Positions 63,855-64,000 of a stretch of 64,000 bases of DNA are shown in pieces. The notes beneath the pieces are model-generated. The model ran no database searches, was not told where the DNA came from, and worked only from the letters and a program-made list of their open reading frames with translations. The first letter of the stretch is position 1. Each line of letters begins with the position of its first letter. The position numbers and the translations under genes were made by a program. The stretch covers positions 5,929,069-5,993,068 of the forward strand of contig CM064552.1 in the NCBI GenBank assembly GCA_032716605.1, in the 5' to 3' direction. This stretch comes from Paralithodes platypus. Taxonomy: Eukaryota > Arthropoda > Malacostraca > Decapoda > Lithodidae.

Positions 63855-64000
63855 TCTCCTCTCTCTTCTCTCGCTCTCTCTCTCTCTCGTCCCTCTCTCT
63901 CCTCTCTCTCGTCTCTCTCCTCTCTCTCTCTCCTCTCGTCCCCTCTCTCCATCCCCCCTCCTCTCTCTCCTCTCTCCCTCGCCGCTCTCCATCCCTCCAT
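63760..64000. repeat. (CT)n-rich tract to window end
   Basis: A pure (TC)n run of about 36 units (63777-63851), then imperfect CT-rich sequence. Glu/Arg-rich minus frames here are artefacts. Confidence 0.95.

Noticed and set aside
63648..64000. Glu/Arg-rich frames on the minus strand
   Set aside because: They translate a (CT)n tract.

Overview
This window is non-coding-rich eukaryotic nuclear DNA, most likely from an arthropod and probably a decapod crustacean. The reasons are spliced exons with consensus splice sites, dense microsatellites, tRNA-derived SINEs, many palindromic MITEs, and Tigger, piggyBac, Harbinger, Merlin, Jockey and RTE-like relics packed together. The taxon is an inference. 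No bacterial genes, operons, CRISPR arrays or rRNA genes were seen.

Layout. 0-5 kb: a C-rich tract, several copies of a TTAA-flanked palindromic MITE (family A), a 219-bp MITE nested inside one of them (family B), and a 1.15-kb Tigger-type relic that keeps only the C-terminal part of a transposase. 5-9.7 kb: a retroposon with an (AAC)n tail and a perfect 20-bp target duplication, a broken piggyBac transposase whose core is replaced by a cluster of splice-donor-like motifs, and a Harbinger fragment. 9.9-12.6 kb: a complete Tigger-type transposon with an open 701-codon transposase. 12.7-36 kb: no convincing host exon; MITEs, SINEs, LINE pieces and AT-rich spacer, with nesting up to three deep.

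36.5-55.8 kb carries the one convincing host gene, on the minus strand: three exons of a kelch-repeat protein (55848-55699, 43331-43185, 38006-36493). All junctions are phase 1, and the last exon adds a long Ser/Gly-rich tail. Its first exons lie upstream of the window or were not recognised. A decayed duplicate of one exon sits 0.7 kb downstream of it and is split by a family B MITE. The introns hold LINE relics, a Merlin transposase piece, a TA-flanked DNA transposon interrupted by a Jockey-type RNase H relic, a near-perfect 110-bp-arm hairpin, and tandem arrays.

56.4-57.2 kb is an intronless protein-kinase-like pseudogene with four in-frame stops. 57.7-64 kb is SINEs in inverted orientation, long microsatellites and a partial tandem array whose first unit carries two MITEs absent from the other units, giving an empty-site proof of TTAA targeting.

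The functional content is therefore small: one kelch gene and one possibly autonomous Tigger element. The rest records transposon activity. Repeat family letters (A, B, C, D, E, F, G, H, K, L, Q, R, S, W) are my own labels, used to link copies within this window.
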